Below, piece after piece: positions 1-10,979 of a DNA stretch of 64,000 nt. The stretch's first letter is position 1. Every line of letters starts with the position of its first letter. The DNA comes from Microvirga sp. VF16 (GTDB lineage: Bacteria; Pseudomonadota; Alphaproteobacteria; Rhizobiales; Beijerinckiaceae): assembly GCF_016864375.1 (NCBI RefSeq), contig NZ_CP069354.1, forward strand, positions 3,135,501 to 3,199,500, in the 5' to 3' direction. The notes under the pieces are model-generated. The model searched no databases, was not told the origin of the DNA, and was given only the letters and a program-made list of their open reading frames with translations. Made by a program: the position numbers and the translations under genes.

Positions 1-1
1 G

Positions 2-85
2 ATCGTGATGATGCAGGAGGTCGATGCCCCGATCCGTATCCTCGGACGTCACTGGGGTGGGTTGCGCACGGCCTATAGGGCTTAA
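2..85 (+). CDS. Methyl-accepting chemotaxis protein, C-terminal fragment (partial)
   Basis: An open frame enters from the left edge and ends at TAA 83-85. Its last 27 residues contain APIRILGRHWGGLRTAY, which closely resembles the conserved end of alphaproteobacterial methyl-accepting chemotaxis / PAS-containing receptors (APIxVxGRHWGGxRxAY). In that family this segment follows the cytoplasmic signalling or cache-like domain. Everything upstream lies outside the window, so the receptor type and ligand cannot be judged. The gene converges on era and overlaps its stop codon by about 4 nt. The reading frame and tail motif are seen directly; the family assignment rests on this short motif. Confidence 0.7.
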   Translation: MVMMQEVDAPIRILGRHWGGLRTAYRA

Positions 86-996
86 CCCCGCGGGAACTCC
101 AGGCCCATCTCGCGATAGCGCTCGGGATCGTCGCTCCAGTTCTCGCGCACCTTCACGAAGATGAAGAGGTGCACGGGGCTTTCTGCGATCTCGGCGATCT
201 CCTTGCGGGCCGCCTGGCCGATGGCCTTGATGGTCTGGCCGCCCTTGCCGAGCACGATCTTGCGCTGACTGTCGCGCTCCACGAACACGGTCTGCTCGAT
301 GCGCACCGAACCGTCGGGGCGCTGCTGCCACTGGTCCGTCTCGACGGTGGACTGGTAGGGCAATTCCTCGTGCAGGCGCTCGTAGATCTTCTCGCGGGTG
401 ATCTCGGCGGCCAGCATGCGCAGCGGCGCATCGGAAATCTGATCCTCCGGATAGAGCCAGGGCCCTTCCGGCATCATCTCGGCCAGCTGACGCTTCAGAG
501 TCTGGATGCCGTCGCCCTTCAGCGCCGAGATCATGAAGGTGTGGGCGAACGGCACTTTCTCGTTGAGCTTCGCGGCGAGGTCCAGGAGCTTCGAGCGTTC
601 GATGAGGTCGATCTTGTTGAGGATCAGCACCTTCGGGCGCTTCAGCTCCGGCAGCTTCTCGAGGATGGCCTCGGCCTCCTCGTCGATGCCTTTACGCACA
701 TCGAGCAGAAGGGCGATGACATCCGCGTCGCCTGCTCCACCCCAAGCCGAGGTGACCATGGCGCGGTCGAGGCGGCGCTTCGGCTTGAAGATACCGGGCG
801 TGTCTACGAACACGATCTGCGCCTCGCCCTCGATGGCGATGCCACGCACGAGGGCGCGCGTCGTCTGCACTTTGCGCGAGACGATGGACACCTTCGAGCC
901 GACGAGCGAGTTCAGGAGGGTCGATTTGCCCGCGTTCGGCGCGCCGATGAGAGCGACGAAACCGGCCTTGGTGTTGGTCTGCTCAGGCTGCTCCAT
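82..996 (-). CDS. era: GTPase Era
   Basis: Era binds the 3' end of 16S rRNA and assists 30S maturation at the inner membrane. The 304-residue product has the G1 loop GAPNAGKS at about residues 18-25, the G3 motif DTPG, the G4 motif NKID and a C-terminal KH RNA-binding domain with LGKGGQTIK. Length matches the family. Translation starts at an ATG that overlaps the end of rnc by 14 nt, so the two are translationally coupled. It is the last gene of the lepB-rnc-era group, an order common in proteobacteria. Confidence 0.97.
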   Translation of the reverse strand: MEQPEQTNTKAGFVALIGAPNAGKSTLLNSLVGSKVSIVSRKVQTTRALVRGIAIEGEAQIVFVDTPGIFKPKRRLDRAMVTSAWGGAGDADVIALLLDVRKGIDEEAEAILEKLPELKRPKVLILNKIDLIERSKLLDLAAKLNEKVPFAHTFMISALKGDGIQTLKRQLAEMMPEGPWLYPEDQISDAPLRMLAAEITREKIYERLHEELPYQSTVETDQWQQRPDGSVRIEQTVFVERDSQRKIVLGKGGQTIKAIGQAARKEIAEIAESPVHLFIFVKVRENWSDDPERYREMGLEFPRG

Positions 997-1693
997 GCTC
1001 TTCCTCCGTCCAGACGCCCTCTCTCAAGAGAAGGCTTCGCGCCGCAGCCTGTTCCGCAATGCGCTTCGAAGTGCCGAGACCGAATTCGCTTTCGGCACCC
1101 TTCACCTTCACCATGACCCGGAACTTCGGCGCGTGATCGGGGCCTGTCTGCTCTGCTACGGAATAGGTCGGCGGCGGAAGGCCGCGGCCTTGAGCCCATT
1201 CCTGCAGGGCGCTCTTGGGATCGCGCAGGGGGCGGCGAGGTGTCTCCAGCAAAGTCTGGAACGAGCGCTCGACGAGATCACGGGCAGCTTCGTAACCGCC
1301 ATCGAGGAAGACGGCGCCGATGATCGCCTCGCAGACATCGGCCAGGATGGTCTGATTGCGCCGCTCGCCCGAATGCGCCTCACCGGCGCCAAGCTTGAGA
1401 TAGGGCCCGACGTCCCAGGCGATGGCGATCTCGGCGCAACTTTCCCGCCGCACAAGTTCCGCCAGACGCCGGGAGAGTTCGCCCTCGGGTGCGTTGGGAA
1501 AGGTCTTGATGAGCAGCTCGGCGATGGCGAGACCGAGCACGCGATCCCCTAAAAATTCCAGCCGCTGATAGCTCTGACCCGCCGCCTGGGGCGCGCTGAC
1601 ATGGGTCAGCGCCTCATCCAGGAGTTCGGGCTTTTCAAAGCGATAGTCGAGCTTCTTCAGAAGCTCATCGAGGTTCGGCTTGCGTCGGGCCAC
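983..1693 (-). CDS. rnc: Ribonuclease III
   Basis: RNase III cleaves double-stranded RNA during rRNA processing and mRNA turnover. The 236-residue protein carries the signature RLEFLGDRVLGL near residue 44 and a C-terminal double-stranded RNA-binding domain with KSALQEWAQG and a basic end around KRIAEQAAA. The start is a GTG only 3 nt after the lepB stop, and the 3' end overlaps era, so lepB-rnc-era forms one tight unit. Family length is normal and no key residue is missing from what I can read. Confidence 0.97.
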   Translation of the reverse strand: MARRKPNLDELLKKLDYRFEKPELLDEALTHVSAPQAAGQSYQRLEFLGDRVLGLAIAELLIKTFPNAPEGELSRRLAELVRRESCAEIAIAWDVGPYLKLGAGEAHSGERRNQTILADVCEAIIGAVFLDGGYEAARDLVERSFQTLLETPRRPLRDPKSALQEWAQGRGLPPPTYSVAEQTGPDHAPKFRVMVKVKGAESEFGLGTSKRIAEQAAARSLLLREGVWTEEEHGAA

Positions 1694-1696
1694 GGG

Positions 1697-2473
1697 TTAC
1701 TGGATCCGTTCGAAGAGACGATTCCAGCGGATCTTCTGCGGCCATTCCCACGGACGCCACAGGGAGGCGCTCTCGTCGATGGAGAAGAAGATGATCTCCG
1801 CGCGGCCGACCAGATTCTCGAACGGCACCTGTCCGACGCTCGCCTCGTCACGGGAGTCGGTGGAATTGTCGCGGTTGTCGCCCATCATGAAGAAATGGCC
1901 GGGTTGGACCGTGTAGATATTCGTGTTGTCCCAGTAGCCGCGGTCGCCGTCACGCTCGATGACGAAGTGGGACACGCCGCCGGGCAGCGTCTCCTTGTAC
2001 TGCGGCACGGAGATCGTGCGGCCGTAGAGATCGGTGGTCTTGTAGTCCTCCACGCGCTCCCGCTGCACCGGTTGGCCGTTGATGTGTAGCACGCCGCCGA
2101 TCACCTGGATCTTGTCTCCGGGCAGGCCGATGACGCGCTTGATGTAGTCGGTCGAGTTGTCTTTGGGCAGCTTGAACACGGCGATCTCGCCCCGCTTCGG
2201 CTCGGAGCCGAAGATGCGGCCGGAAAAGATGCCCGGGCTGAAGGGGATCGAGTGCTTCGAATAGCCGTAGGAGTACTTGGAGACAAACAGGTAGTCGCCG
2301 ATCAGCAGGGTCGGGATCAGGGACCCCGACGGGATGTTGAAGGGCTGGAAGAGCACGGTGCGGACGACGACCGCGATGAGCAGAGCCTGGATGATGACCT
2401 TGATGGTCTCCCAGAGGCCGCCTTCCTCGTTCTTTGCACTGCTACTCACGTATTTGCTACTTTTATCGCTCAC
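1697..2473 (-). CDS. lepB: Signal peptidase I
   Basis: Signal peptidase I removes signal peptides from exported preproteins at the periplasmic face of the inner membrane. From the chosen GTG start the product is 258 residues, with one N-terminal membrane segment (about 24-42), the nucleophile Ser51 in NIPSGSLIPTL, the general base Lys112 in DYIKRVIGLPGD, and the downstream GDNRDNSTDSR box. The residue after the serine is Leu where many family members have Met. An in-frame ATG at 2632 would add 53 residues that look random and Arg/Pro-rich, so I prefer the GTG directly before SDKSSK. It is followed after 3 nt by rnc. Confidence 0.93.
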   Translation of the reverse strand: MSDKSSKYVSSSAKNEEGGLWETIKVIIQALLIAVVVRTVLFQPFNIPSGSLIPTLLIGDYLFVSKYSYGYSKHSIPFSPGIFSGRIFGSEPKRGEIAVFKLPKDNSTDYIKRVIGLPGDKIQVIGGVLHINGQPVQRERVEDYKTTDLYGRTISVPQYKETLPGGVSHFVIERDGDRGYWDNTNIYTVQPGHFFMMGDNRDNSTDSRDEASVGQVPFENLVGRAEIIFFSIDESASLWRPWEWPQKIRWNRLFERIQ

Positions 2474-2670
2474 GTCTGTCGACCTATGCTCTGGGACCGC
2501 GACGGCGGGAGCCGCCTTCGTCCCTGTGGCAAGTCGAGAGGGGTTTGCACTTAAGCCCCAAGGGCAAGCCACTCTCGATGGATTCGTTCTGCAGTCTCTT
2601 CCGGCACCCGGAAGCCGTCCTGCGGCGGCCATGCTCTAACCTAAGGCGCGTCCTGCCGCAACGCAGCCCC

Positions 2671-3069
2671 TCAGGCTGGAAGCGCCTCGATGATCACAAA
2701 GGCTTGGGCCAGGGGCGGATCGTCGGTCAGCGAGACATGGACGACCGCCTTGTGTCCCGCGGGTGTCATGGCCTTGAGACGCTCCAGGGCTCCCCCTGTC
2801 AGCCGCATGGTCGGCCGGCCGCTCGGAAGGTTGACCACCTCCATGTCTCGCCAGAAGACGCCATGGCTCAGGCCCGTCCCCAAAGCCTTCGCGCAGGCCT
2901 CCTTGGCGGCGAAGCGGCGGGCATAAGATGGAGCACGGGCGGCTCGTCGGTCACTCCTTGCCCGCTCCCCCTCGGTATAGATGCGATGGGTGAAGCGGTC
3001 TCCAAAGCGCTCGATCGACTTCTCGATGCGCCGAATGTCGCAGAGATCGGATCCGATGCCCAGAATCAC
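2671..3069 (-). CDS. acpS: Holo-[acyl-carrier-protein] synthase
   Basis: AcpS transfers the 4'-phosphopantetheine group of CoA to acyl carrier protein. The 132-residue protein begins with the family hallmark [13 protein letters not shown] (metal-binding Asp) and has [15 protein letters not shown], containing the second metal-binding Glu. The start is GTG, overlapping the pdxJ stop by 4 nt (GTGA), which points to coupled translation. About 200 nt separate it from the lepB start; this gap may hold a separate promoter for lepB-rnc-era, but I see no convincing one. Confidence 0.96.
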   Translation of the reverse strand: MILGIGSDLCDIRRIEKSIERFGDRFTHRIYTEGERARSDRRAARAPSYARRFAAKEACAKALGTGLSHGVFWRDMEVVNLPSGRPTMRLTGGALERLKAMTPAGHKAVVHVSLTDDPPLAQAFVIIEALPA

Positions 3070-3824
3070 GCCGGCACCTGTGCCCGGCCTTCGTCCATGG
3101 CGGCGCGCATGGCCCGCACGGCCTCGTCGAGCCCGTGGAAGATGGCCTCGCCGATCAGGGAATGGCCGATATTGAGTTCCACGATCTGCGGGATCGCCGC
3201 GACGGGACGGACCGAGTCGAGGGCGAGGCCGTGCCCCGCATGGATCTCGAGGCCAATCCTGGCCCCATGCTCGGCCGCGCGCTTCAGGCGCTCCAGCTCA
3301 TGGGCGATCCTGGCCTGATCGCCATCGACGACTGCCTCGCAATAGGTCCCCGTATGGAGCTCGACCACGGGCGCCCGCAGATCGCAGGCCGCGTCCATGA
3401 CCGCGATTTCAGGTTCGACGAAGAGGGACACCCGGATGCCCTCGCCTTTCAATTGCTGAATCACCGGTCGCAGATGGGCATGGGCACCGATGATGTCGAG
3501 CCCCCCTTCTGTGGTGCGCTCCTCACGCTTCTCGGGCACGAGGCAGGCAGCGTGGGGATGAATGCGCGTGGCAAGCTCCACCATCTCGGGGGTCGCCGCC
3601 ATCTCGAAATTGAGCGGCACGAAGAGTTCCTGCTTGAGCCGCCACATATCCGCATCGCGGATATGGCGCCGGTCTTCCCGCAGATGCGCGGTAATTCCGT
3701 CCGCCCCGGCCAAGACGGCCATGTTCGCGGCCCGGACCGGGTCGGGGTGGATGCCGCCCCGTGCGTTCCGCACGGTCGCGACGTGATCGATATTGACGCC
3801 AAGGCGAAGAGGAGGAGCTGTCAT
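3066..3824 (-). CDS. pdxJ: Pyridoxine 5'-phosphate synthase
   Basis: PdxJ condenses 1-deoxy-D-xylulose 5-phosphate with 3-amino-2-oxopropyl phosphate in the DXP-dependent vitamin B6 pathway. The 252-residue TIM-barrel protein shows [17 protein letters not shown] at the N-terminus, the region [15 protein letters not shown], and a conserved C-terminal [13 protein letters not shown] phosphate-binding segment. Length and motifs are typical. It heads the leftward pdxJ-acpS pair, and its start faces rpsF across a 353-nt divergent gap. Confidence 0.97.
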   Translation of the reverse strand: MTAPPLRLGVNIDHVATVRNARGGIHPDPVRAANMAVLAGADGITAHLREDRRHIRDADMWRLKQELFVPLNFEMAATPEMVELATRIHPHAACLVPEKREERTTEGGLDIIGAHAHLRPVIQQLKGEGIRVSLFVEPEIAVMDAACDLRAPVVELHTGTYCEAVVDGDQARIAHELERLKRAAEHGARIGLEIHAGHGLALDSVRPVAAIPQIVELNIGHSLIGEAIFHGLDEAVRAMRAAMDEGRAQVPA

Positions 3825-4177
3825 AAGGGTGTTTTAGCCTAGCGCAGTCCTTTGACCAGAGTTCCGCAGTCGTTCAGACGCACTATCAACGGCAATTCGC
3901 TAGAAGCGGCCTGGCTTTAATGGTAAAGACCACCCTTGCCTTCCTACCTCAAATCGACTATAGCCCCCGCTTCGCGTTCGCTCCGGCCGGGGGCTGAACG
4001 GACGGTGCGGTTTGCCGCATAGGGGTTTTGGCTCCGTCGTCCCGTGTCTCCGCCTTCGACAACCGCTCGGGCCTTGCAGGCTCGAAGGGCTTGGCGCCGA
4101 TCGGACGCGCGAAACGGCCAAGACACTCGTCAAAACAGTGCCGAGGCTTGATCCTCAAACCCTGAGAAAGGCCCATT
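3825..4177. other. Divergent intergenic region pdxJ / rpsF
   Basis: No convincing gene lies in these 353 bases; the short frames present have no family-like residues. It should contain the promoters for pdxJ (leftward) and for rpsF-rpsR (rightward), the latter probably the site at 3936-3964. The roughly 200 nt between that site and rpsF would be a long leader. S6-S18 operons in many bacteria carry an autoregulatory leader, but I could not identify a defined structure here. Confidence 0.5.
3936..3964 (+). promoter_or_regulatory. Candidate sigma-70-type promoter for rpsF-rpsR
   Basis: TTGCCT (3936-3941) and TATAGC (3959-3964) are separated by exactly 17 nt. Each box matches the consensus at 4 of 6 positions. 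It is the best-spaced pair I found in the divergent gap and points towards the ribosomal protein genes. This is an inference from sequence only. Confidence 0.4.
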
Positions 4178-4579
4178 ATGCCTCTCTATGAGCATATCTT
4201 CATGGCTCGCCAGGATGTCACCCCGCAGCAGGTCGAGGCTATGGTCGACCAGTACAAGGGCGTCATCGAGCAGAACGGCGGCAGCGTCGACAAGACCGAG
4301 ATGTGGGGCGTGAAGTCCCTCGCCTACCGCATCAAGAAGAACCGCAAGGCGCATTTCACGATGTTCAACCTCAACGCCCCGGCTCCGGCCGTGGCCGAGA
4401 TGGAGCGTCAGATGCGCATCAACGAAGACATCCTTCGCTTCATGACCATCAAGGTCGAAGAGCTCGAGACCGAGCCGTCTGTGATGATGCAGAAGCGCGA
4501 TCGCGACGAGCGCAAGGACCGCGAGCGCCGTGAGCGCGATGGCGGCTTCGAAGGCGGCAACGAAGGCGAGGAGGCTTAA
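4178..4579 (+). CDS. rpsF: 30S ribosomal protein S6
   Basis: S6 binds S18 and the central domain of 16S rRNA in the small subunit. The 133-residue product starts [18 protein letters not shown] and contains [18 protein letters not shown], both typical of S6. The C-terminal 30 residues are a charged Arg/Glu/Asp/Gly extension, common in alphaproteobacterial S6. A GAGAAAGG ribosome-binding site lies 6 nt before the ATG. rpsR follows after 2 nt, so S6 and S18, which bind together, are co-translated. Confidence 0.98.
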   Translation: MPLYEHIFMARQDVTPQQVEAMVDQYKGVIEQNGGSVDKTEMWGVKSLAYRIKKNRKAHFTMFNLNAPAPAVAEMERQMRINEDILRFMTIKVEELETEPSVMMQKRDRDERKDRERRERDGGFEGGNEGEEA

Positions 4580-4581
4580 TC

Positions 4582-4842
4582 ATGGCATTTGGTGCTACTG
4601 GTGGCGCTGCCGGCGGCGGCCGCCGTCCGTTCTTCCGTCGTCGCAAGACCTGCCCCTTCTCGGGTCCGAACGCTCCGAAGATCGACTACAAGGACACGAA
4701 GCTCCTGTCCCGCTACATCTCGGAGCGTGGCAAGATCGTTCCTTCGCGCATCACGGCCGTGTCGGCCAAGAAGCAGCGTGAACTCGCCCAGGCGATCAAG
4801 CGCGCCCGCTTCCTGGGCCTCCTGCCCTACGTGATCCGCTAG
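4582..4842 (+). CDS. rpsR: 30S ribosomal protein S18
   Basis: S18 is the binding partner of S6 on the platform of the 30S subunit. The 86-residue basic protein has the conserved [19 protein letters not shown] stretch and ends in [12 protein letters not shown], both family hallmarks. A Gly/Ala-rich head (residues 2-14) precedes the conserved core. It starts 2 nt after rpsF, and a GC-rich hairpin lies 12 nt beyond the stop. Confidence 0.98.
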   Translation: MAFGATGGAAGGGRRPFFRRRKTCPFSGPNAPKIDYKDTKLLSRYISERGKIVPSRITAVSAKKQRELAQAIKRARFLGLLPYVIR

Positions 4843-4854
4843 GCAAGACCTCGG

Positions 4855-4880
4855 CGGGCCGCCTCGCGCGGCCCGTCTTT
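4855..4880 (+). terminator. Hairpin after rpsR, possible intrinsic terminator
   Basis: A perfect 8-bp stem CGGGCCGC / GCGGCCCG with a 5-nt loop is followed by TCTTT. The T tract is short, so it may only attenuate transcription into the downstream DUF2232 and rplI genes. Confidence 0.55.
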
Positions 4881-4970
4881 ACTCTATCCTTCGCCCAGCG
4901 GTGAGAACCCGCCGGGTCAGTTGGGGCAAAAGCCCCTAACCCTGCCGATGAGCAGTGGGACAGCGAGACG

Positions 4971-5936
4971 ATGAATTTTATTGCAACAGGCATAGGCGCG
5001 GGCCTCGTATCGGCCCTTCTGACCGCGGTTGTCGTCAAGGCGACTCCGCTCGCAGCCGTGTTGTATCTCCTCGCCCCCATTCCCGTTCTGATCGTCTCCC
5101 TTGGCTGGGACCACCGCTCCGGGCTGGTTGCTGCCGTCGTGGGCGGCATCGCGATCGCACTGATCCTGTCCCCGCTCAGCGGATTCGGCTTTGCCCTCAT
5201 CACGGCCCTGCCGGCTTGGTGGCTATCCTATCTCGCTCTTCTCGGGCGTCCCGGGCCTGACGGGACCATGGAATGGTATCCGGTCGGGCGGCTCCTGGCG
5301 TGGATCGCGGCGACAGCCGCACTCACCATCATCGCCGCCGGCGTGATTTCCACGGGCGGCGATTTCAGTGCGTTCGACCAGAATTCCCGTGCCGTCTCGG
5401 AGGCCTTCGTAAACTCGCAGTTCAGCACGTCCGGGCCCGATGCGCTCAATGCTGAGACCCGCGAGGAACTGGTCAGCATCATCGCCCGCTTCACGCCTTT
5501 CCTGTCGGCCCAGGGCTTCGCGACCGTGCTGGCAATCTACCTCTGGGCAGCAGCCCGCATCGTCCACGCCTCCAAGCGGCTGCCGCGCCCCTGGCCGTCG
5601 GTGCCAGAACTCGTGATGCCACGCGCGGCAGGCCTGATCCTGGTCGGCGCTCTCGTTGTCGCGGTGACCTTCGATGGCTTCATCGGCGCATTGGGAATGG
5701 CTCTATCGGGCTCCTTCCTCATGGCCTTCGCCCTGCAGGGCCTCGCCGCCATTCATGACCGTACCCGGGGCAAGTCGGGGCGTTCGTTCCTGCTGTCGGC
5801 CGTGTACGTCCTCATCTTCGTTACCCAGGGCATCCTGATGGTCGCCCTGGCCCTGTTCGGCATCGCCGACAGCATCTTCGACCTGCGCCGCCGCTTCGGC
5901 TCGCGGCCGAACCAACCACCAACCCTTTCCACCTGA
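4971..5936 (+). CDS. DUF2232 family membrane protein
   Basis: The 321-residue protein is strongly hydrophobic with about eight predicted membrane spans, for example residues 3-20, 26-45, 50-65, 75-90 and 230-255. It matches the general appearance of DUF2232 / YybS-like proteins, which in alphaproteobacteria sit between rpsR and rplI. No catalytic motif is visible, and biochemical function is not established for this family. The location in a ribosomal protein group 23 nt before rplI suggests co-expression with it. The C-terminus ([12 protein letters not shown]) is basic and probably cytoplasmic. Confidence 0.8.
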   Translation: MNFIATGIGAGLVSALLTAVVVKATPLAAVLYLLAPIPVLIVSLGWDHRSGLVAAVVGGIAIALILSPLSGFGFALITALPAWWLSYLALLGRPGPDGTMEWYPVGRLLAWIAATAALTIIAAGVISTGGDFSAFDQNSRAVSEAFVNSQFSTSGPDALNAETREELVSIIARFTPFLSAQGFATVLAIYLWAAARIVHASKRLPRPWPSVPELVMPRAAGLILVGALVVAVTFDGFIGALGMALSGSFLMAFALQGLAAIHDRTRGKSGRSFLLSAVYVLIFVTQGILMVALALFGIADSIFDLRRRFGSRPNQPPTLST

Positions 5937-5959
5937 TCACGAACCTAAAGGAGACAACC

Positions 5960-6526
5960 ATGGAAGTGATCCTTCTCGAGCGCGTCGCAAAGCTCGGCCA
6001 GATGGGTGAGACCGTGAAGGTCCGCTCCGGCTATGCACGCAACTTCCTCCTGCCGCGCGGCAAGGCCCTGCGCGCCACGGACGCCAACAAGAAGCATTTC
6101 GAGACCCAGCGCGCCCAGCTTGAGGCCCGTAACCTCGAGCGCCGCAAGGAAGCGGAAGCCGTCGGCGAGAAGCTGAACGGCCAGAGCTTCATCATCCTGC
6201 GTCAGTCGGGCGAGACCGGCGTGCTCTACGGCTCGGTTTCGACCCGCGACCTCGCCGAGATCATGACCCAGAACGGCTTCACGGTTGACCGCAACCAGAT
6301 CGCCATCAACCAGCCGATCAAGACCATCGGCCTGCACAATGTGCCGGTCGCCCTCCATCCGGAGGTCGAGGTTCAGGTGACCATCAACGTCGCCCGCAGC
6401 CCCGAGGAAGCCGAGCGTCAGGCTCGCGGCGAGTCGGTCACGACCCGTGAAGAGACCAACCTCGACGATCTCGGCCTCGAGGTCGGCGCGGCTCTGGCCG
6501 AGGCCGGCGGCGAAGAAGAGGTCTAA
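5960..6526 (+). CDS. rplI: 50S ribosomal protein L9
   Basis: L9 binds 23S rRNA near the L1 stalk base and supports reading-frame maintenance. The 188-residue protein begins [17 protein letters not shown] and has [17 protein letters not shown], the L9 N-terminal RNA-binding domain, followed by a helical linker (about 55-75) and a C-terminal domain. It is longer than the roughly 150-residue E. coli protein because of an acidic tail ending [10 protein letters not shown] strong AAAGGAG ribosome-binding site precedes the ATG. Confidence 0.98.
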   Translation: MEVILLERVAKLGQMGETVKVRSGYARNFLLPRGKALRATDANKKHFETQRAQLEARNLERRKEAEAVGEKLNGQSFIILRQSGETGVLYGSVSTRDLAEIMTQNGFTVDRNQIAINQPIKTIGLHNVPVALHPEVEVQVTINVARSPEEAERQARGESVTTREETNLDDLGLEVGAALAEAGGEEEV

Positions 6527-6567
6527 GCTAGAGCGATTGCTCCAGTTCCTGATTTGTTCTAAAATCG

Positions 6568-6604
6568 CGCTCTCCGTCGATTCGACGGGGAGCGTTTTTC
6601 TTTT
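6568..6604 (+). terminator. Intrinsic terminator after rplI
   Basis: A 12-bp stem (6568-6579 with 6583-6594, one G-T pair) with a 3-nt loop is followed by TTTTTCTTTT. This is a classical rho-independent terminator, 41 nt after the rplI stop. It separates the ribosomal group from dnaB. Confidence 0.88.
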
Positions 6605-6782
6605 GGGTTTCAGGCTTGTGAGAGAGTCAAGCTGCGGCGCCCGCGAAAAGATGAACGGTGTGAGAATCGAGGACAGCGAGGACAGATTGGGAAGAGTCCC
6701 GGCTTCGTGTCCGTACAGCAACCTTTAGGACACGAATTGCGGTCTAAGAGACTCTAACCCTTCCCTGTTTCCGGAGCGCCAG

Positions 6783-8272
<1,490 letters not shown>

Positions 8273-8276
<4 letters not shown>

Positions 8277-9439
8277 CCAAACTTGACTCTCCCATCACCA
8301 CCACCGGCAGCATCCCCGAGAACGCCGCCGGCGGTGTCCTCCATATCGATCTCGATGCCCTCGCCTCGAACTGGCGTACCCTGCGCGATAACGCGGGTGG
8401 CGCGGAGACTGGTGCCGTCGTCAAGGCGAATGCCTATGGCATCGGCATCGAGAAGGCTGTGCCGGCGCTTGGCCAAGCCGGCTGCCGCACCTTCTTCGTG
8501 GCTCACTTGAGCGAAGCGATCCGCGCCCGCGCCGTTGCGCCGGATGCGACGATCTATGTGCTGAACGGCCTGTTTACGGGCACCTGCCCTACCTACGCGG
8601 AGTTCGATCTGCGTCCCGTGCTCGGCTCCTTCGAGGAGATCGAGGAATGGGCCGGGTTCTGTCGTGGACGGGGTCAAAAGCGGAAGGCTGCGATCCATGT
8701 CGACACCGGCATGAACCGGCTCGGCCTCACGGTGTCGCAAGGACTGACGCTCAAGGATCGTGCGGAGCTGAAGGACTTCGAGACCGCGCTTCTCATGAGT
8801 CATTTCGTCAGCGCCGAAGAGAGCGACAATCCGCTCAACATTCAGCAGATCGAAGCCTTTCAGGCTGTCCGTTCAACGCTTCCCGATGTTCCGGCGTCGT
8901 TGCCCAACTCTTCGGGCATTTTCCTGCGCGACAAGCCTCAATACGCTTTGGTGCGTCCAGGCTATGCGCTCTACGGCGGCAACCCGACTCCGGACCAGGC
9001 CAACCCCATGAAGCCGGTCGTCGGCCTTGAGGCACGCATCGTGCAGCTGCGTTGGGTCGAGGCGGATCACACGGTCGGCTACAACGGCCGCTGGCTCGCC
9101 TTGAGCAAGCGCCGCATCGCCACGCTTTCCGTCGGCTATGCGGATGGCTATCCGCGCTCTTCGAGCGCCCGCGGCAAGAGCAACGATGAACTGCTCGCCG
9201 GCATGGCGCTGGTGGCTGGCCGCCCCTGCCCCTTCGCCGGCAATGTCTCCATGGATCTGATCGCCATCGACGTCACGGATGTGCCGGAGAGCCAGGTTCA
9301 ACGTGGCGACACCGTCACCTTGATCGGCGGAGACCTGACCGTTGACAAGGTTGGCCGCCGTGCCGGCACCATCGGCTATGAGATTCTCACCAATCTCGGC
9401 TCCCGCTATGCCCGCACCTATCGCGGGGGACAGGGCTGA
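8273..9439 (+). CDS. alr: Alanine racemase
   Basis: This PLP enzyme interconverts L- and D-alanine for peptidoglycan synthesis. The 388-residue product has the PLP-binding Lys51 in VVKANAYGIG, the substrate-binding region MSHFVSAEE, the catalytic Tyr region VGYNGRWLA with SVGYADGYPR, and the C-terminal beta domain with VSMDLIAID. The start appears to be TTG within the dnaB stop (TTGA); no ATG or GTG exists before the conserved HIDLDALASNW segment, which supports TTG. It is followed without a gap by radA. Confidence 0.95.
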
Positions 9440-10848
9440 TGGCCAAGCGTTATCCGTCCTTCGTGTGCCAGGAATGCGGCGCGGTCTATAATCGCTGGAA
9501 AGGCAAGTGCGAGGCCTGCGGCGGCTGGAACACAATCGTTGAGGAGGCCGGCTCCGCAAGTCCCATGGCAGGGCCTGCCGCGACGCGCCCCTCCCGCGCC
9601 AAGGGTCGGATCTTTCCCCTCGAAGGCCTCTCCGGCGAGACCAAGGAAGCCCCACGTACGCCCTCCGGCATCGCCGAGCTCGATCGCGTCACGGGCGGCG
9701 GCTTCGTGCATGGCTCGATCATCCTGCTCGGCGGCGATCCTGGCATCGGCAAGTCCACGCTTCTGATGCAGGCCTCCGCCGCTCTCGCCAATCGCGGCGA
9801 GCGCGTCGCCTATATCTCGGGCGAAGAGGCGGTGGCACAGGTGCGCCTGCGGGCCGAACGCCTCGGTCTCGGCCAGGCGCCGGTCGAACTGGCGTCAGAG
9901 ACCAATGTCGAGGACATCATCGCGACCTTGAGCCAGGGCCGTCCGCCGGCGCTTGCCATCATCGACTCGATTCAGACCATGTGGACCGAGACGGTGGAAT
10001 CCGCGCCCGGCACTGTGACCCAGGTGCGCGGCTCCGCCCAGGCGCTGATCCGCTTTGCGAAGACCACCGGCACCGCTGTCATCCTCGTCGGCCATGTAAC
10101 CAAGGATGGGCAGATCGCCGGTCCGCGCGTCGTCGAGCACATGGTCGATGCGGTAGTGTCCTTCGAGGGCGATACGGGCCACCACTTCCGAATCCTGCGT
10201 GCGGTAAAGAACCGCTTCGGCCCTACCGATGAGATCGGCGTCTTCGAGATGTCTGATCAGGGCCTGCGGGAGGTGCCCAACCCCTCCGAGTTGTTCCTCG
10301 CCGGACGCGATATGGCGACGGCCGGCACGGCGGTCTTCGCCGGAATGGAAGGCACGCGCCCGCTCCTCGTTGAGATTCAGGCTCTCGTCGCGCCGACCTC
10401 CCTCGGCACCCCGCGCCGAGCGGTCGTCGGCTGGGACCAGAGTCGGCTCTCCATGGTACTCGCCGTGCTGGAAGCTCATGGTGGGCTGAAGCTCGGCATG
10501 CACGATGTCTATCTCAACGTCGCAGGCGGTTTGCGCATCACCGAACCCGCCGCCGATCTTGCAGCGGCAGCGGCCTTGGTCTCGTCACTATCCGGCAATC
10601 CGCTCCCGCCCGACACGGTCTATTTCGGCGAAATGGGCCTCTCCGGCGCCATCCGGCCGGTGGCTCAGGAACAGGCACGGCTGAAGGAGGCAGCGAAGCT
10701 TGGATTCTCAAGTGCGGTCTCGCCCCAGCCAAGGTTGGACAAGGCGAAGACCTCCAAGAGCGAGCGTCTGCCGCTCGCCACTTCTTCTATCGGCCACATC
10801 ACTGATCTCGTGGCGGGCATCGCGGCTAGAAGACGTAAAGCATCGTAG
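9439..10848 (+). CDS. radA: DNA repair protein RadA
   Basis: RadA is a RecA-related ATPase that drives branch migration in homologous recombination. The 469-residue protein has the N-terminal zinc finger with Cys10, Cys13, Cys24 and Cys27, the Walker A loop GGDPGIGKST at about residue 98, the RadA-specific KNRFG motif, and a C-terminal Lon-protease-like domain (LNVAGGLRITEPAADLA). The ATG overlaps the alr stop (TGATG). The dnaB-alr-radA order recurs in alphaproteobacteria. Confidence 0.97.
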   Translation: MAKRYPSFVCQECGAVYNRWKGKCEACGGWNTIVEEAGSASPMAGPAATRPSRAKGRIFPLEGLSGETKEAPRTPSGIAELDRVTGGGFVHGSIILLGGDPGIGKSTLLMQASAALANRGERVAYISGEEAVAQVRLRAERLGLGQAPVELASETNVEDIIATLSQGRPPALAIIDSIQTMWTETVESAPGTVTQVRGSAQALIRFAKTTGTAVILVGHVTKDGQIAGPRVVEHMVDAVVSFEGDTGHHFRILRAVKNRFGPTDEIGVFEMSDQGLREVPNPSELFLAGRDMATAGTAVFAGMEGTRPLLVEIQALVAPTSLGTPRRAVVGWDQSRLSMVLAVLEAHGGLKLGMHDVYLNVAGGLRITEPAADLAAAAALVSSLSGNPLPPDTVYFGEMGLSGAIRPVAQEQARLKEAAKLGFSSAVSPQPRLDKAKTSKSERLPLATSSIGHITDLVAGIAARRRKAS

Positions 10849-10879
10849 GAAGTTTTAAGGGTGCAGCCTAACGGCTGAA

Positions 10880-10903
10880 TTGACAGGCTTTCGTTTCAAG
10901 TAA
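10880..10903 (+). promoter_or_regulatory. Possible -35 element upstream of the first RTX gene
   Basis: A perfect TTGACA lies at 10880-10885 in an AT-rich stretch between radA and the RTX gene. At 17 nt spacing the candidate -10 box is AACATT, a poor match, while a better TATATC lies too far away. The start of transcription is therefore uncertain. Confidence 0.25.
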
Positions 10904-10979
10904 ACATTATATCGATAAATTTTGGCGCAGGGACCCGACACTTTCTGCGACCAGTTTACGCCTTAAAGGGGCTATCGAT

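Noticed and set aside
2474-2632. Extra 53-residue N-terminus for signal peptidase I
   Set aside because: The extension is Arg/Pro/Ala-rich and not like the family, while a GTG directly before the conserved region gives a normal length.
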